NCBI RefSeq assembly: GCF_039535095.1
Contig: NZ_BAAAWN010000001.1
Location: 1,612,001 to 1,676,000, forward strand
Direction of reading: 5' to 3'
Source: Arthrobacter ramosus
GTDB taxonomy: Bacteria; Actinomycetota; Actinomycetes; Actinomycetales; Micrococcaceae
DNA: 64,000 nucleotides
Part shown: in pieces, positions 24,259-33,381 of the stretch
Position numbering within the stretch: the first letter of the stretch is position 1
Layout of the letters: each line of letters starts with the position of its first letter
Position numbers and translations under genes: made by a program
The notes under the pieces: model-generated
The model's database searches: none
The model's input: only the letters and a program-made list of their open reading frames with translations
Told to the model about the DNA's origin: nothing

Positions 24259-25944
24259 CTAGTAGGCTTTGACCCGCTGCTCAACCACCAGATGGATGAG
24301 CGCGAAGACGCGGTCCTCGTCGATGGCTCTCAGCGCCGCTGAGATAGCGGCAGGAATGTCAGCATCGCGTTCCACCTTGATGCCGAAACCCCCAAAGGCC
24401 TGTGCCATGAGCGCGAACTCCGGGTTTTTCAATTGGGTGCCCGAAACACGTTCGGGGTAATGCCGTTCTTGATGCGTGCGGATGGTCCCGTACTCCTGGT
24501 TGTCCATTACGACCACTAGGGGAGTGGCGCCGTATTGGGCGGCGGTGGCAAGCTCCTGTCCGTTCATAAGGAATTCGCCGTCGCCGGCGATGGTCACCAC
24601 GCGCCTGCTCGGGTATTCCAGAGACGCTGCGATGGCGGAGGGGACGGAGTAGCCCATGGAGCCGTTGCGGGCACTGATCATCGAGGCGTAGCGCTGGGTG
24701 GGAAAGTAGCGGTGGGCCCAATTCGTGTGCTCACCTGCGCCCAGTGTGATCATGGCGTCATGCGGGAGGGTGGGGACGAGGTTGGCCATCAGGGTGTCCA
24801 TCCGGGCTGGACCATCGGACGGCGTCGCTGAGGGAAGGGCGGCGAAGGCTGCCTGCTCCGCACGCATTTTTGCCGTCCAACTCATCCACTCATCTTTGAC
24901 GGGAAGCTCGATCTTCGCGAGGTCGCGGACGAAAACATCGGGCTTGGCGACAATTTGGTAGGAGACGGGTCCCGAGCGGCCACGAAGCGATGGGTCGATA
25001 GTGACCAGGAAGTTCCTTTTTGACCAGTCCTGGCGGCAAAGAAATCCATCGGTAATCACGTCCCCAGGGACTGTGCCCACAAAAACCAGAAGGTCAGTTT
25101 CTTCGAGCAGGTCATAGGTGGGCCGCGGACGGCCGTAGCCTATGGGGCCAACATAAGAGGGGGAATCGAACGGGATGGTGCCTTCGGTGCGCCACTCGGC
25201 CGCTGCAGGAATGTGGTGCTTCTCGAGCCAGCGTGTGAGCTGGTCCGCCCCTTCTTGCGTCCAGTCGTTGCCGCCGGTGACGAACAACGGCTTGCTTGAT
25301 GCGGCCAGGGCATCGGCCAGCGCGGCCGCGTCCACAGTGGTCATCCCACCCGTGGCGACCGGGATGGGAGGATGTAGTTCGGCGGGGATCTGTTGGCGGA
25401 TGACGTCTTCGGGCAGGCCAACGACGACAGGACCCGGCCGTCCGCTCATAGCCGCGAAAAGGGCTTCAGCGACGATTTCGGAGGCACGCGCGGCGTGGTC
25501 CAGGACCATCACGCGCTTGGCGCCGGTGTCGAACCAGGCTTTGATGTCGAACTCCTGGAAGGCCTCGCGGTCCCTGTGGGCGAAGGGAATCAACCCCACG
25601 AACAGCACCATGGGGGTGGAGTCCTGCCATGCGGTGTGAAGTCCTACGTGGGCATTGGCAGCGCCGGGCCCGCGGGTAACCATTGCAATGCCGGGCAGCT
25701 GGTTCATCTTGCCGTCAGCTTCGGCCATGTAAGTCGCCCCACCTTCATGGCGACAAACGATGGTCTCGATTGACGAGCCGTGAAGTCCGTCAAGGACATC
25801 AAGGAAGCTCTCACCCGGCACTACATGGGCCCGCTTGATGCCGTGGGCGGCGAGCGTATCAACGATGACGTGCCCGGCGGACTTGCGGGATATCGGCAGC
25901 AGATCCCCTGGCAACTCGTCTTGCTCGGCTGTTACTTGAGTCAT
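24259..25944 (-). CDS. ThDP-dependent acetolactate synthase-like enzyme
   Basis: A 561-aa protein with the three-domain ThDP fold. It has the catalytic Glu in CRHEGGATYMAEADG, a central Rossmann-like domain (FVTGGNDWT), and the ThDP/Mg motif GDGEFLMNGQELATAAQYG ending in NQEYG. The AHS/BFD-like N-terminus (LAAHGIKRAHVVPGES) is typical of acetolactate synthase/indolepyruvate decarboxylase relatives. It could decarboxylate a 2-oxo acid or carboligate. In the operon it sits between the 2-oxoacid dehydrogenase E2 and an aldehyde dehydrogenase, which would fit oxidation of an aldehyde it releases. Confidence 0.83.
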   Translation of the reverse strand: MTQVTAEQDELPGDLLPISRKSAGHVIVDTLAAHGIKRAHVVPGESFLDVLDGLHGSSIETIVCRHEGGATYMAEADGKMNQLPGIAMVTRGPGAANAHVGLHTAWQDSTPMVLFVGLIPFAHRDREAFQEFDIKAWFDTGAKRVMVLDHAARASEIVAEALFAAMSGRPGPVVVGLPEDVIRQQIPAELHPPIPVATGGMTTVDAAALADALAASSKPLFVTGGNDWTQEGADQLTRWLEKHHIPAAAEWRTEGTIPFDSPSYVGPIGYGRPRPTYDLLEETDLLVFVGTVPGDVITDGFLCRQDWSKRNFLVTIDPSLRGRSGPVSYQIVAKPDVFVRDLAKIELPVKDEWMSWTAKMRAEQAAFAALPSATPSDGPARMDTLMANLVPTLPHDAMITLGAGEHTNWAHRYFPTQRYASMISARNGSMGYSVPSAIAASLEYPSRRVVTIAGDGEFLMNGQELATAAQYGATPLVVVMDNQEYGTIRTHQERHYPERVSGTQLKNPEFALMAQAFGGFGIKVERDADIPAAISAALRAIDEDRVFALIHLVVEQRVKAY

Positions 25945-26002
25945 GGATAAAGCCTTTTCGCTGGAGGCCGCTTTGCGCAGCAGGATTCAGTAGGAGATGC
26001 GA

Positions 26003-27316
26003 TTACAGGAGGATGCTCAGCGGGTTCTCGATGCGCGCTTTGAAAGCGGCCAGCAATTGTGCTGCCACTGCGCCGTCGATGACCCGGTGGTCTGCGGAAA
26101 GGGTGCAGCTCATGACCGTGGCAACTGCCAGCTGGCCGTCGCGCACCACCGGGCGCTGCTCGGCCGCCCCGACGGCCAGGATCCCTGCCTGGGGCGGGTT
26201 GAGGATGGCCGAGAACTCCCGTGTCCCGTACATTCCCAGGTTCGTGAGGCTGAAGGACCCGCCGTCGAGTTCCTGTTGCCGGATCCGGTTCGCGGCTGCA
26301 CGTTCTTTGTAGTCGCCCATGGTCCTGCCCAGGGAGCTGAGGGAGAGGTTTTCCAGGCCGCGAACCACGGGTGTCAGCAGGCCGTCCGTGGTGGCGATGG
26401 CCACGGAGACATCCACCGTTGAATAGTGGCGGATGGCGTCTCCTTGCCAGGAAGCATTTGCGGCAGGCACGTCCACAAGTGCTCCTCCCAGGGCTTTCAG
26501 GACAAGATCATTGACTGTTGCCTTCCGGTTCGAAGGGAGCGCGCCCTGGTTAATTTCCTTGCGCAAAGCCAGGAGGGCGTCCATCTCGACGTCGATGGAG
26601 ACATAGAAATGGGGAACGGTTGACTTTGACTCAGTAAGCCGTCGTGCGATGGCCTTGCGCATGCCCGAGAGCGGTTCGTCCTGGAAGTTTTGCACGCCGG
26701 CAGTCAGGGACGCAGCGGTTGGGGCAGCGGGAAGGAGTTCTTCAGCTTTGGAGACGCGTTCCGGACTTGCTGCGTGTTTCCTGCGGGCGGCTTCGACGTC
26801 CCGGCGAAGGATCCTGCTGTTGGGTCCCGAGCCCGTTAAAGATGAAAGGTCGAGGCCGAGTTCTTTAGCGAGCTTCCGGGCCAAGGGTGACCCGAATACC
26901 CGCGAGTCCCGTCCCTGAGCATGGCTGGACGGCTCCAGGCCCGCGTCCAGAGCCGCAGGCCGCGTATCCCGCCTGGTTGTTGGTGCTTCAGTATCCTCGG
27001 GCACGGGATGCTCTGCAAGGCTGTGCGAAGCACCGCCGGCGGAGGCTATCTGCTTGTCGATGGACGCTTCATCCTCGCCTGCTTCGACGAGCACGGCAAT
27101 GGGCTCGCCGACACCTACGGAGGTTCCCGGCCGGATCAGCAGTCTCCCGACAGTTCCGGGAAACTCAGCCTGCAGTTCAACGGTGGCCTTCTCAGTTTCA
27201 ATTTCGGCGATGGGTTGACCGGCTGCGATGGTGTCGCCTATTTTTACGAGCCAGTCCTGGAGAGCTGCCTCGGTGGCGTCTGCGACGACGGCCGGCATGG
27301 TGATGATGGTTGCCAT
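26003..27316 (-). CDS. 2-oxoacid dehydrogenase E2 (dihydrolipoyl acyltransferase)
   Basis: A 437-aa E2. The N-terminal lipoyl domain has the lipoyl-lysine in IETEKATVE (about residue 43), followed by a linker. A peripheral-subunit binding domain follows (PLARKLAKELGLDLSSLTGSG). The acyltransferase core ends in the catalytic SADHRVIDGAVAAQ, with His and Asp present. It transfers the acyl group from E1 to CoA. It lies between the fused E1 and the ThDP enzyme on the minus strand. No E3 (dihydrolipoamide dehydrogenase) is present in the window, so E3 must come from elsewhere. Confidence 0.9.
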   Translation of the reverse strand: MATIITMPAVVADATEAALQDWLVKIGDTIAAGQPIAEIETEKATVELQAEFPGTVGRLLIRPGTSVGVGEPIAVLVEAGEDEASIDKQIASAGGASHSLAEHPVPEDTEAPTTRRDTRPAALDAGLEPSSHAQGRDSRVFGSPLARKLAKELGLDLSSLTGSGPNSRILRRDVEAARRKHAASPERVSKAEELLPAAPTAASLTAGVQNFQDEPLSGMRKAIARRLTESKSTVPHFYVSIDVEMDALLALRKEINQGALPSNRKATVNDLVLKALGGALVDVPAANASWQGDAIRHYSTVDVSVAIATTDGLLTPVVRGLENLSLSSLGRTMGDYKERAAANRIRQQELDGGSFSLTNLGMYGTREFSAILNPPQAGILAVGAAEQRPVVRDGQLAVATVMSCTLSADHRVIDGAVAAQLLAAFKARIENPLSILL

Positions 27317-27342
27317 GATGAATGTCCTTTGATGGATCCGGT

Positions 27343-29559
27343 TCAGGAAAGGCCGAGATTGCGGGCTATTTCGTCGAAGCCGGCAAGGACGTCGTTGAGA
27401 TCGGCGTTGGCTGCAGCCTCAAGGACTTTCGAGATGCTCGGCGCGGCTTCCTTGCCCGTAACGCGTTGGATGGGCTGGTCGAGGTAATCGAAGAATCTGC
27501 GCTGGATCTCGTCAGAGAGCCAGCCGCCGTATGACGTGCCGCGGGCACCCTGTTCGACGATCAGGACGTTGTTGGTTTTCTGGATTGAGGCGCCGATGGT
27601 TTCCCAGTCCAGGGATGCCCTGTCGAGCCACCGCAGATCGATGACTTCGGGATCGAGATCAAGACGGCGCTCGGCGGCCTGAAGCGATACATCCACCATG
27701 TTCAGGTAGCTCAGGACAGTGACGCCTTCGCCCGCCCGCCGCACGGCCGCTTTGCCCACCGGCAATTGGTAGTCGAGATTCTCCGCGGGTATGTTTCCTT
27801 TGGTCCCGTAGAGGTCTACGTGCTCAAGAACGAGCACCGGGTCCTGGAGTTCCAAGGCTGTGTTCATCAACCCGATATAGTCTTGCGGTGTTGACGGCGC
27901 TACGATGCGCCAGCCCGGGTTGTTGGCGAAGATCCCTGCCGGATCCATGGAATGCTGCGAGCCATAGCCGGCTCCCATTGCGACCTTGGACCGGAGCACC
28001 ACAGGCATGGAGGACTGGCCGCCGAACATGTGCCGGGCCTTGCCGATCTGGTTGAAAATCTGGTCAGCGGCTACCCACAGGAAGTCGGAGTACATGAACT
28101 CCACGACCGGCTTGTATCGTCCGGTCATGGACAGGCCGCCTGCCAGGCCCGCGAAGGCGTTTTCACTGATTGGTGTGCCCAGGACCCGGTCTGGATAAGC
28201 ATCTTTCAGCCCGCGCGTAGCCCCGTTGGTGCCGCCCTTGAGCCGGTGCACGTCTTCGCCGAGGACCAGCACGCCCGGGTCCACGTCCATCCGGCGGCCG
28301 AGGACATCTGCAATGGCATCAACGAAGCGGCGCTCCACGGTGCCGTCTTCGGTTGGTTCGCCGGGTTCTGTGCCGGTCAATGCCGGTTCGCTCCTGATGT
28401 CGGTATCCACGGCAGCCGGATCCGGCCAAAGAGTGGGGCGGATCCGGCGGGCGCCTTTCGCGCTTTCCGGGTCCTTCTCCGTGATTTCGTCCACAATCCG
28501 GGTGATTTGCTCGGTGATGTGCGACGTGAGATCACTCAATTGTTCGTCCGTGAGGAGTCCGCGCCGGGTCATCTCTGCGGCCAGTTTGGCCAAGGGGTCG
28601 CGTTCACGCCACTGCTTCTCCTCCTCCTTGGTCCGGTAACCGAAGGCGCTGCCGGGGAAGGGGCCGTTCTGGTGGAAATAACGGTAGGTTTCCGCCTCTA
28701 TAAGGGTTGTTCCCTTGCCAGCGCGCATGTAATCCACGGCTGCCTTCTGGGCAAGGTAGACCGCGAGGGGATCCATGCCGTCCACGCGCCAGGACCTGAT
28801 GCCGAAGCCGGGCCCACGAGCCGCCAGCCGAGGTTCCCCTGTTACGTCGGATACGTGGGTCGAGACAGCGTAGAGATTGTTTTCGATGTAGAAGCACAGC
28901 GGCAGGCGCCATGCAGCGGCCAGGTTCATGGTCTCAAGCGTTGACCCGATGTTCGAGGCGCCGTCACCGAAATAGGTTACGGTGACCCCCATCCCATCTG
29001 CCTGGCCGCCGTCGTCCTGGATTTCTGCGTCATGGCGCTGTGCCCAAGCATTGCCAGCGGCAAGCGGCACTCCGCCACCCACAATGGCGTTGGTGCCCAG
29101 CGCTCCGGCCTCAAGCCACTGCAGGTGCATCGACCCGCCCCGGCCACCGCTAAAACCGGCCCTGAGACCCAAAATCTCGGACATCGTCCGTCGGATGAAT
29201 TCCGTGACCTGGTCGTTTTTTATCCCGTCGATGATGGACATGCCGTGCGGGGACAGATAGGCAAGACCCTTTGCCAGGAACTGGTGATGGCCACGGTGGG
29301 TGCCGTTCACGCCGTCGGCTCCCCGCAGCGCCAATACGGATCCCACCGCTGCTCCCTCCTGGCCAATGCTGGAGTGGGCGGGGCCGTGTACCAAACCCTC
29401 TGCCGCCAGCTGCAGGACAACTTCCTCAAAAATCCGGATGGTGTGCATCTGCACAAGCATGGATTCGAGCAACTCCGGAGCTGCTGCGTCCCAGTCGTCG
29501 CGCGTTGCGCGCAGCTCTGTGCACTCAGTCGAGTAGGTCAAGGGCGTAGTGGTTGACAT
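27343..29559 (-). CDS. Fused 2-oxoacid dehydrogenase E1 (alpha-beta in one chain)
   Basis: A 738-aa single chain. The N-terminal alpha half (about 1-370) has the ThDP motif GDGASNIGSTLETMNLAAAW ending in NN, and AHSSIGQEG. The C-terminal beta half (about 395-738) has VLVLGEDVHRLKGG, the Glu in PISENAFAG and GKARHMFGGQ. Acetoin and branched-chain/pyruvate dehydrogenases usually have two separate E1 subunits. The start is set at 29,559 because gggag lies upstream; the frame to 29,610 has none. It is the first gene of the minus-strand operon and faces the GntR gene across two palindromic sites. Confidence 0.88.
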   Translation of the reverse strand: MSTTTPLTYSTECTELRATRDDWDAAAPELLESMLVQMHTIRIFEEVVLQLAAEGLVHGPAHSSIGQEGAAVGSVLALRGADGVNGTHRGHHQFLAKGLAYLSPHGMSIIDGIKNDQVTEFIRRTMSEILGLRAGFSGGRGGSMHLQWLEAGALGTNAIVGGGVPLAAGNAWAQRHDAEIQDDGGQADGMGVTVTYFGDGASNIGSTLETMNLAAAWRLPLCFYIENNLYAVSTHVSDVTGEPRLAARGPGFGIRSWRVDGMDPLAVYLAQKAAVDYMRAGKGTTLIEAETYRYFHQNGPFPGSAFGYRTKEEEKQWRERDPLAKLAAEMTRRGLLTDEQLSDLTSHITEQITRIVDEITEKDPESAKGARRIRPTLWPDPAAVDTDIRSEPALTGTEPGEPTEDGTVERRFVDAIADVLGRRMDVDPGVLVLGEDVHRLKGGTNGATRGLKDAYPDRVLGTPISENAFAGLAGGLSMTGRYKPVVEFMYSDFLWVAADQIFNQIGKARHMFGGQSSMPVVLRSKVAMGAGYGSQHSMDPAGIFANNPGWRIVAPSTPQDYIGLMNTALELQDPVLVLEHVDLYGTKGNIPAENLDYQLPVGKAAVRRAGEGVTVLSYLNMVDVSLQAAERRLDLDPEVIDLRWLDRASLDWETIGASIQKTNNVLIVEQGARGTSYGGWLSDEIQRRFFDYLDQPIQRVTGKEAAPSISKVLEAAANADLNDVLAGFDEIARNLGLS

Positions 29560-29619
29560 CTTTGGCTCCCATGGGGCGTACGTGCATCGTTTTTGCGTTC
29601 GTTCCACCATAAGCGGGGG

Positions 29620-29684
29620 AATGGATCCAATGCAAGGAGTTCACCCCCCTTTTGTGCGCCCAACTGTCCACCAATGGATCCATT
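29620..29684. promoter_or_regulatory. Two GntR-type operators between E1 and the GntR gene
   Basis: AATGGATCCAA (29,620-29,630) and the perfect palindrome AATGGATCCATT (29,673-29,684) lie in the 150-bp divergent gap. Position and symmetry fit binding by the adjacent FCD-type GntR protein, giving control of both directions. Confidence 0.7.
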
Positions 29685-29709
29685 CGGCCGGAGTCGGTAT
29701 GCTTTAGGT

Positions 29710-30387
29710 ATGTCCACCCAAGCTGTTCTTTTGAAGAAATCGGGCGCTGCCAGCCAGCGCATCGCAGACGAACTAAGTCAGAGGATCCTGGACGGGGACC
29801 TTGCGCCGGGCACGAGGATCCGACAGGAGCAGATCGCAGAAGACTTCGGCGTCAGCAGGTTGCCGATCCGTGAAGCCTTGCGAATCCTTGAATCGCACGG
29901 GCTCGTCACACTTGTTGCGTCCTCCGGGGCCTGGGTCAGCTCCATGAACCTCGCTGAGTGCCAGGAGACGTACCTGATCCGCGAACGGCTTGAGCCGCTC
30001 GCGCTGGGACAGGCCATCGATAACGTCGGCATTGAAACCTTGGATCGGCTCGTTCAGTTGACCAGCGAGATGGAGAACTGCCGCGTGGTGGAGGACTTCG
30101 TCGAACTGGACCGCGAATTCCACCTGTTGAGCTTTCAAGATGCGGGCATGCCGACCTTGCTGGAGATGGTCGAGCGGCTCTGGAACACCACCCAGCATTA
30201 CCGGCGCGCGTACGTGCAGCTGATCGGTCCCGATGGACTGGCCGACACGCATTTGGAGCATAGGCTCCTCGTGGCGGCCATCCGCCGTCGTGACACCCGT
30301 TCTGCTGAGGAATTGCTGGCCATGCATGTCCGCAAAACACGCATGGCCCTGCTTGATCACCCTGAGATATTCGATCGCCAGAAATAG
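29710..30387 (+). CDS. GntR-family regulator, FCD type
   Basis: A 225-aa protein with an N-terminal GntR winged helix (ELSQRILDGDLAPGTRIRQE, then VSRLPIREALRILESHGLVT) and a C-terminal FCD all-helical effector domain with metal-ligand-like Asp/His residues (DREFHLLSF and a later HLEH). ATG 29,710 follows the divergent operators. It probably controls the minus-strand dehydrogenase operon in response to an organic acid. The VOC gene follows 15 bases later. Confidence 0.87.
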   Translation: MSTQAVLLKKSGAASQRIADELSQRILDGDLAPGTRIRQEQIAEDFGVSRLPIREALRILESHGLVTLVASSGAWVSSMNLAECQETYLIRERLEPLALGQAIDNVGIETLDRLVQLTSEMENCRVVEDFVELDREFHLLSFQDAGMPTLLEMVERLWNTTQHYRRAYVQLIGPDGLADTHLEHRLLVAAIRRRDTRSAEELLAMHVRKTRMALLDHPEIFDRQK

Positions 30388-30402
30388 TTGCTGGAGAACC
30401 AC

Positions 30403-30957
30403 ATGAACCAGGACGCTGAACAGCAAGACATTGCCCTCAGGGAACGGCGTGGACTGCCGGGTATCCGTGGAACGGACCACATCGGGTTCACAGTGCCCGA
30501 CATGGAGCAAGCCCACGAATTCTTCGTCAACGTCATAGGGTGCCAGCATGTCTACTCGCTGGGGCCGTACCCGCAGGACCCCGAGTTGATGCAGACAAGG
30601 CTTAACGTCCACCCGGAGGCAACACTGGCGGAGATACGCTTCTACCGCTGCTTCAACGGGGCGAATTTTGAGGTCTTCAACTACTCGTCCCCGGATCAGC
30701 GGCGAGAACAGCCCCGCAACAGTGACATTGGCGGTCATCACCTCGCCTTCTACGTCGAGGACCTCGACGTAGCTGTTTGCCATCTCAAAAACCACGGGAT
30801 CCAGGTGCTTGGGGAACCGACCTCGAGTTCAGTAGCCAGCGAGGGCCAGCGCTGGGTCTATTTCCTGGCGCCGTGGGGAATGCAATTCGAACTCGTGTCC
30901 TTTCCCCAAGGAAAAGCGTACGAATCGCAAACCCCACTGCGGCTCTGGATGCCCTAG
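30403..30957 (+). CDS. VOC-family protein
   Basis: A 184-aa protein with two VOC modules: GIRGTDHIGFTVPDMEQAHE and DIGGHHLAFYVEDLDVAVCH. The Asp-His and His-His pairs and the late Glu in MQFELVSF fit metal ligands of glyoxalase-fold enzymes. The function is open (lyase, epimerase or dioxygenase). ATG 30,403 has ctggaga upstream. It is co-directional with and close to the GntR gene, so likely co-transcribed. Confidence 0.75.
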   Translation: MNQDAEQQDIALRERRGLPGIRGTDHIGFTVPDMEQAHEFFVNVIGCQHVYSLGPYPQDPELMQTRLNVHPEATLAEIRFYRCFNGANFEVFNYSSPDQRREQPRNSDIGGHHLAFYVEDLDVAVCHLKNHGIQVLGEPTSSSVASEGQRWVYFLAPWGMQFELVSFPQGKAYESQTPLRLWMP

Positions 30958-30965
30958 AGAAGCCG

Positions 30966-31265
30966 CTACCGCAATCTCGGGTCGAGGCCGTACTGTTCAG
31001 GGACGCCGAGGTGTGCGCGGAGGTTCTGCCTTCGTAGTCGGAGTGCAGCAGGCCCCGTTCCTGCAGTATCGGAACAACCTCGTCGACGAAAGTGTCGATT
31101 CCATCCTCATAGATGTCCACCGATACCCAGAAACCATCCACTGCCCCCGCCTCGAACCATTCCTGCATGTGGTCCGCCGTAACGGCCGCCGTGCCTACGG
31201 GGGTGGGGTGGTAGTCGATGACTCCGTGCGCCAGGATGTCGCGGATGGTCCAACCTTCCCGTGCT
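30966..31265 (-). pseudogene. C-terminal remnant of an LLM-class flavin monooxygenase
   Basis: On the minus strand, about 100 codons match the end of NtaA/SnaA/DszA-type flavin monooxygenases: HMQEWFEAGAVDGFWVSV, then VDEVVPILQERGLL. A frame change near 31,020 leads to the proper ending HLGVPEQYGLDPRL and a stop at 30,966. The upstream end stops abruptly near 31,265 with an in-frame TGA, so about three quarters of the gene is missing. The remaining sequence to 31,473 holds no gene. Confidence 0.72.
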
Positions 31266-31473
31266 CACTAATGAGAATGTTCGCACGTCTGCAAGAACGC
31301 AAACTTTCACATTACGAACGCTTGCTAAGTGATGCGAAAGTTTTCCTTGACGCACGCACCACCAGGGAAGTAGCGTCGCCATACCGACCCGGACAGATCA
31401 AGAAGAAACCTCGGGCGGGATGTCACCTGTAACCCGGCAGCCTTGGCGCCGGCGCGAGCACCCAGGAGCACAC

Positions 31474-32850
31474 ATGCGGACAACGAAGTCGCAGGTCGTA
31501 AAGGCTGTTGAACCGATCACGGGGCAACACATGGATACCACCGTTTTATCCCCGGCAACACCCACGGAGTTTGGGCCGCAGCAGAGGAAGTTGTTGCGCC
31601 GGACCATCGCGGGCAGCGCTGTAGGAAACATCCTGGAGCAGTACGATTTCGCTCTGTACGCATCAGCGGCCGCGCTAATCTTCGGAAAGTTGTTTTTTCC
31701 AAGCTTCGACCCGACTGTCGCCCTGATTGCCGCGTTCACGACGCAGGCCGTTGGATTTATTGCGCGCCCGCTCGGGAGCCTGGTAGCCGGGCACGTTGGG
31801 GACCTTCATGGCCGGAAGCGCGTCCTGGTCGCCATGTTGCTCATCGCAGGCATTTCGACTACCGCAATCGGGCTTCTTCCGACCTATGCTGCCATCGGGA
31901 TCTGGGCGCCGATTTTCCTTGTCATACTGCGCTTCGTGCAGGGCTTTTCCTTCGGCGGCGAATACGGAGGCGCCATTTTGATGGTGAGTGAGACGGCCCC
32001 TCGGGAAAAGCGGGGTTTCTACACAGGGTTCATACCGGCATCATCAGCGCTCGGTGGCCTGCTTTCGACTGTAGTACTTTTCGCCGTGAGTCTTCTGCCG
32101 CCGGAAACTTTCGAGGCATGGGGCTGGAGAATCCCGTTCCTGCTATCGATTATCCTCGTCGTGACTGGGCTCATCATTCGGCTTCGGCTCAAAGAGACGC
32201 CGGTATACAAAGACGCAGAGGTAAAGGGAAAAACCACCCGTAAACCCATCCTCGAAGTGATTAAGACCAATCCCAAGCAACTTCTCCTGGCCGCGGGAAT
32301 CAGTTTCGGATTTGGCACCCTCAACTACGTCGTGCTGGGTTGGTTGTTGAGCTACACCGCTGTGGACCTCAAGGTTGGTGCGGGCCTGGGGTTGATTGCC
32401 CTGGTAATTGGCTATGTTTTCTATGGCATCAGTGACTGGGTGAGCTCTGCGATTTCCGACCGGGTAGGCCGACGCCCGGTCATCCTCACTGGTGGAATTG
32501 CTTACGGGGTATGGGCATTTCCGATGTTCGCCATGGTGGACACCAAGAGTCCCGTACTCATCGTGGTGGCGATGGCCGTCTCCCTGACCCTAAGCGGCAT
32601 GATTTACGGTCCGCTGGCCTCGTTGATTAGTGAGCTCTTTGCCACCAAGTTCCGCTACAGCGGTGCCTCGATGGGTTATCAGCTCGGGCAGACCCTGGGG
32701 GGTGGGTTCTCCCCCCTGATCGCAACCGGCCTGTATGCAGCAACTTTGGCTTCCTGGTCGGTCGCCATTTACCTCGTCATCGCCGGGCTCATTACCGCAG
32801 CGAGCGTATTCTTCCTGACCGAAACAGCGGGGCGAGACCTGACACACTGA
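31474..32850 (+). CDS. MFS transporter, metabolite:H+ symporter (MHS) family
   Basis: A 458-aa membrane protein with about 12 hydrophobic segments. The opening ILEQYDFALYASAAALIFGKLFF and the loop 2-3 signature GDLHGRKRVL mark the MHS branch (KgtP/ProP/ShiA-like), whose members import carboxylates or osmolytes with protons. The repeated loop signature DRVGRRPVIL is in the second half. ATG 31,474 follows caggagcac. It stands alone between the LLM remnant and copy 5 of the 70-bp repeat, and is a good candidate for uptake of the cluster's substrate. Confidence 0.87.
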   Translation: MRTTKSQVVKAVEPITGQHMDTTVLSPATPTEFGPQQRKLLRRTIAGSAVGNILEQYDFALYASAAALIFGKLFFPSFDPTVALIAAFTTQAVGFIARPLGSLVAGHVGDLHGRKRVLVAMLLIAGISTTAIGLLPTYAAIGIWAPIFLVILRFVQGFSFGGEYGGAILMVSETAPREKRGFYTGFIPASSALGGLLSTVVLFAVSLLPPETFEAWGWRIPFLLSIILVVTGLIIRLRLKETPVYKDAEVKGKTTRKPILEVIKTNPKQLLLAAGISFGFGTLNYVVLGWLLSYTAVDLKVGAGLGLIALVIGYVFYGISDWVSSAISDRVGRRPVILTGGIAYGVWAFPMFAMVDTKSPVLIVVAMAVSLTLSGMIYGPLASLISELFATKFRYSGASMGYQLGQTLGGGFSPLIATGLYAATLASWSVAIYLVIAGLITAASVFFLTETAGRDLTH

Positions 32851-32934
32851 CCCTCTGTCACCTGTCGCCGGCTCTGCGCGCTCCCGCTGGGAGCGGGCAG
32901 AACCCGGACCAGGAGCGGATCGGTGTGGCACAAA

Positions 32935-33004
32935 GTGGCGTATTTTCGGGTGTTGTTGGCGTGGATGGCTATGAGCGGCCCGGGCGCGTCGCTTTTAGCC
33001 TTAT
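32935..33004 (+). repeat. 70-bp conserved intergenic repeat, copy 5
   Basis: It contains TGGCG, TTGGCGT at 32,956 and GCTTTTAGCCTTAT at 32,991-33,004, with the same spacing as the other copies. It is in the 315-bp gap before the small ORF/DHA2 transporter pair. It is open on the plus strand and ends with a stop soon after (LLALYENEA). No other gene is visible in this gap. Confidence 0.7.
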
Positions 33005-33165
33005 ATGAGAACGAGGCTTAGCGGGACAACCATCGCACTGCCACCAAAGCCGGGCTTTGTTGTGGGGCTGACCAGGATCCGGTGCTCCACCTTTGTCCGT
33101 TCTGCCATAACCCGCCATGCTCGGTTTGAAGAGCAACATCACTTTTGGAAGGTATTTCGACGGCA

Positions 33166-33381
33166 ATGAATTACAGTTCGGAGAATTCCATCACTTTGAC
33201 CGTCCAGAAGCGCGCCGAATTGGAGCAGCGACTCGACAATGCGGTGGGCAAACGGCTTGAGAATGCGAAAACGCGGAAGCAGGGCATGCTGGTGACGCGT
33301 AGCAGCCCGGAGACCTTTACCGTCAGCCTGAGTGAAAAAGTCCCGTACGGCACAACCATGGAGAAATTGAGCTGGCGGTGA
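33166..33381 (+). CDS. Small protein of unknown function, coupled to transporter
   Basis: A 71-aa hydrophilic protein (many Lys, Arg, Glu, Ser). The middle, KRAELEQRLDNAVGKRLENA, looks helical and the tail forms possible beta strands (GMLVTRSSPETFTVSLS). I do not recognise the family. The stop overlaps the GTG start of the DHA2 transporter (GTGA), which supports it as a genuinely translated gene. Copy 5 of the 70-bp repeat lies about 160 bp upstream. Confidence 0.55.
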   Translation: MNYSSENSITLTVQKRAELEQRLDNAVGKRLENAKTRKQGMLVTRSSPETFTVSLSEKVPYGTTMEKLSWR

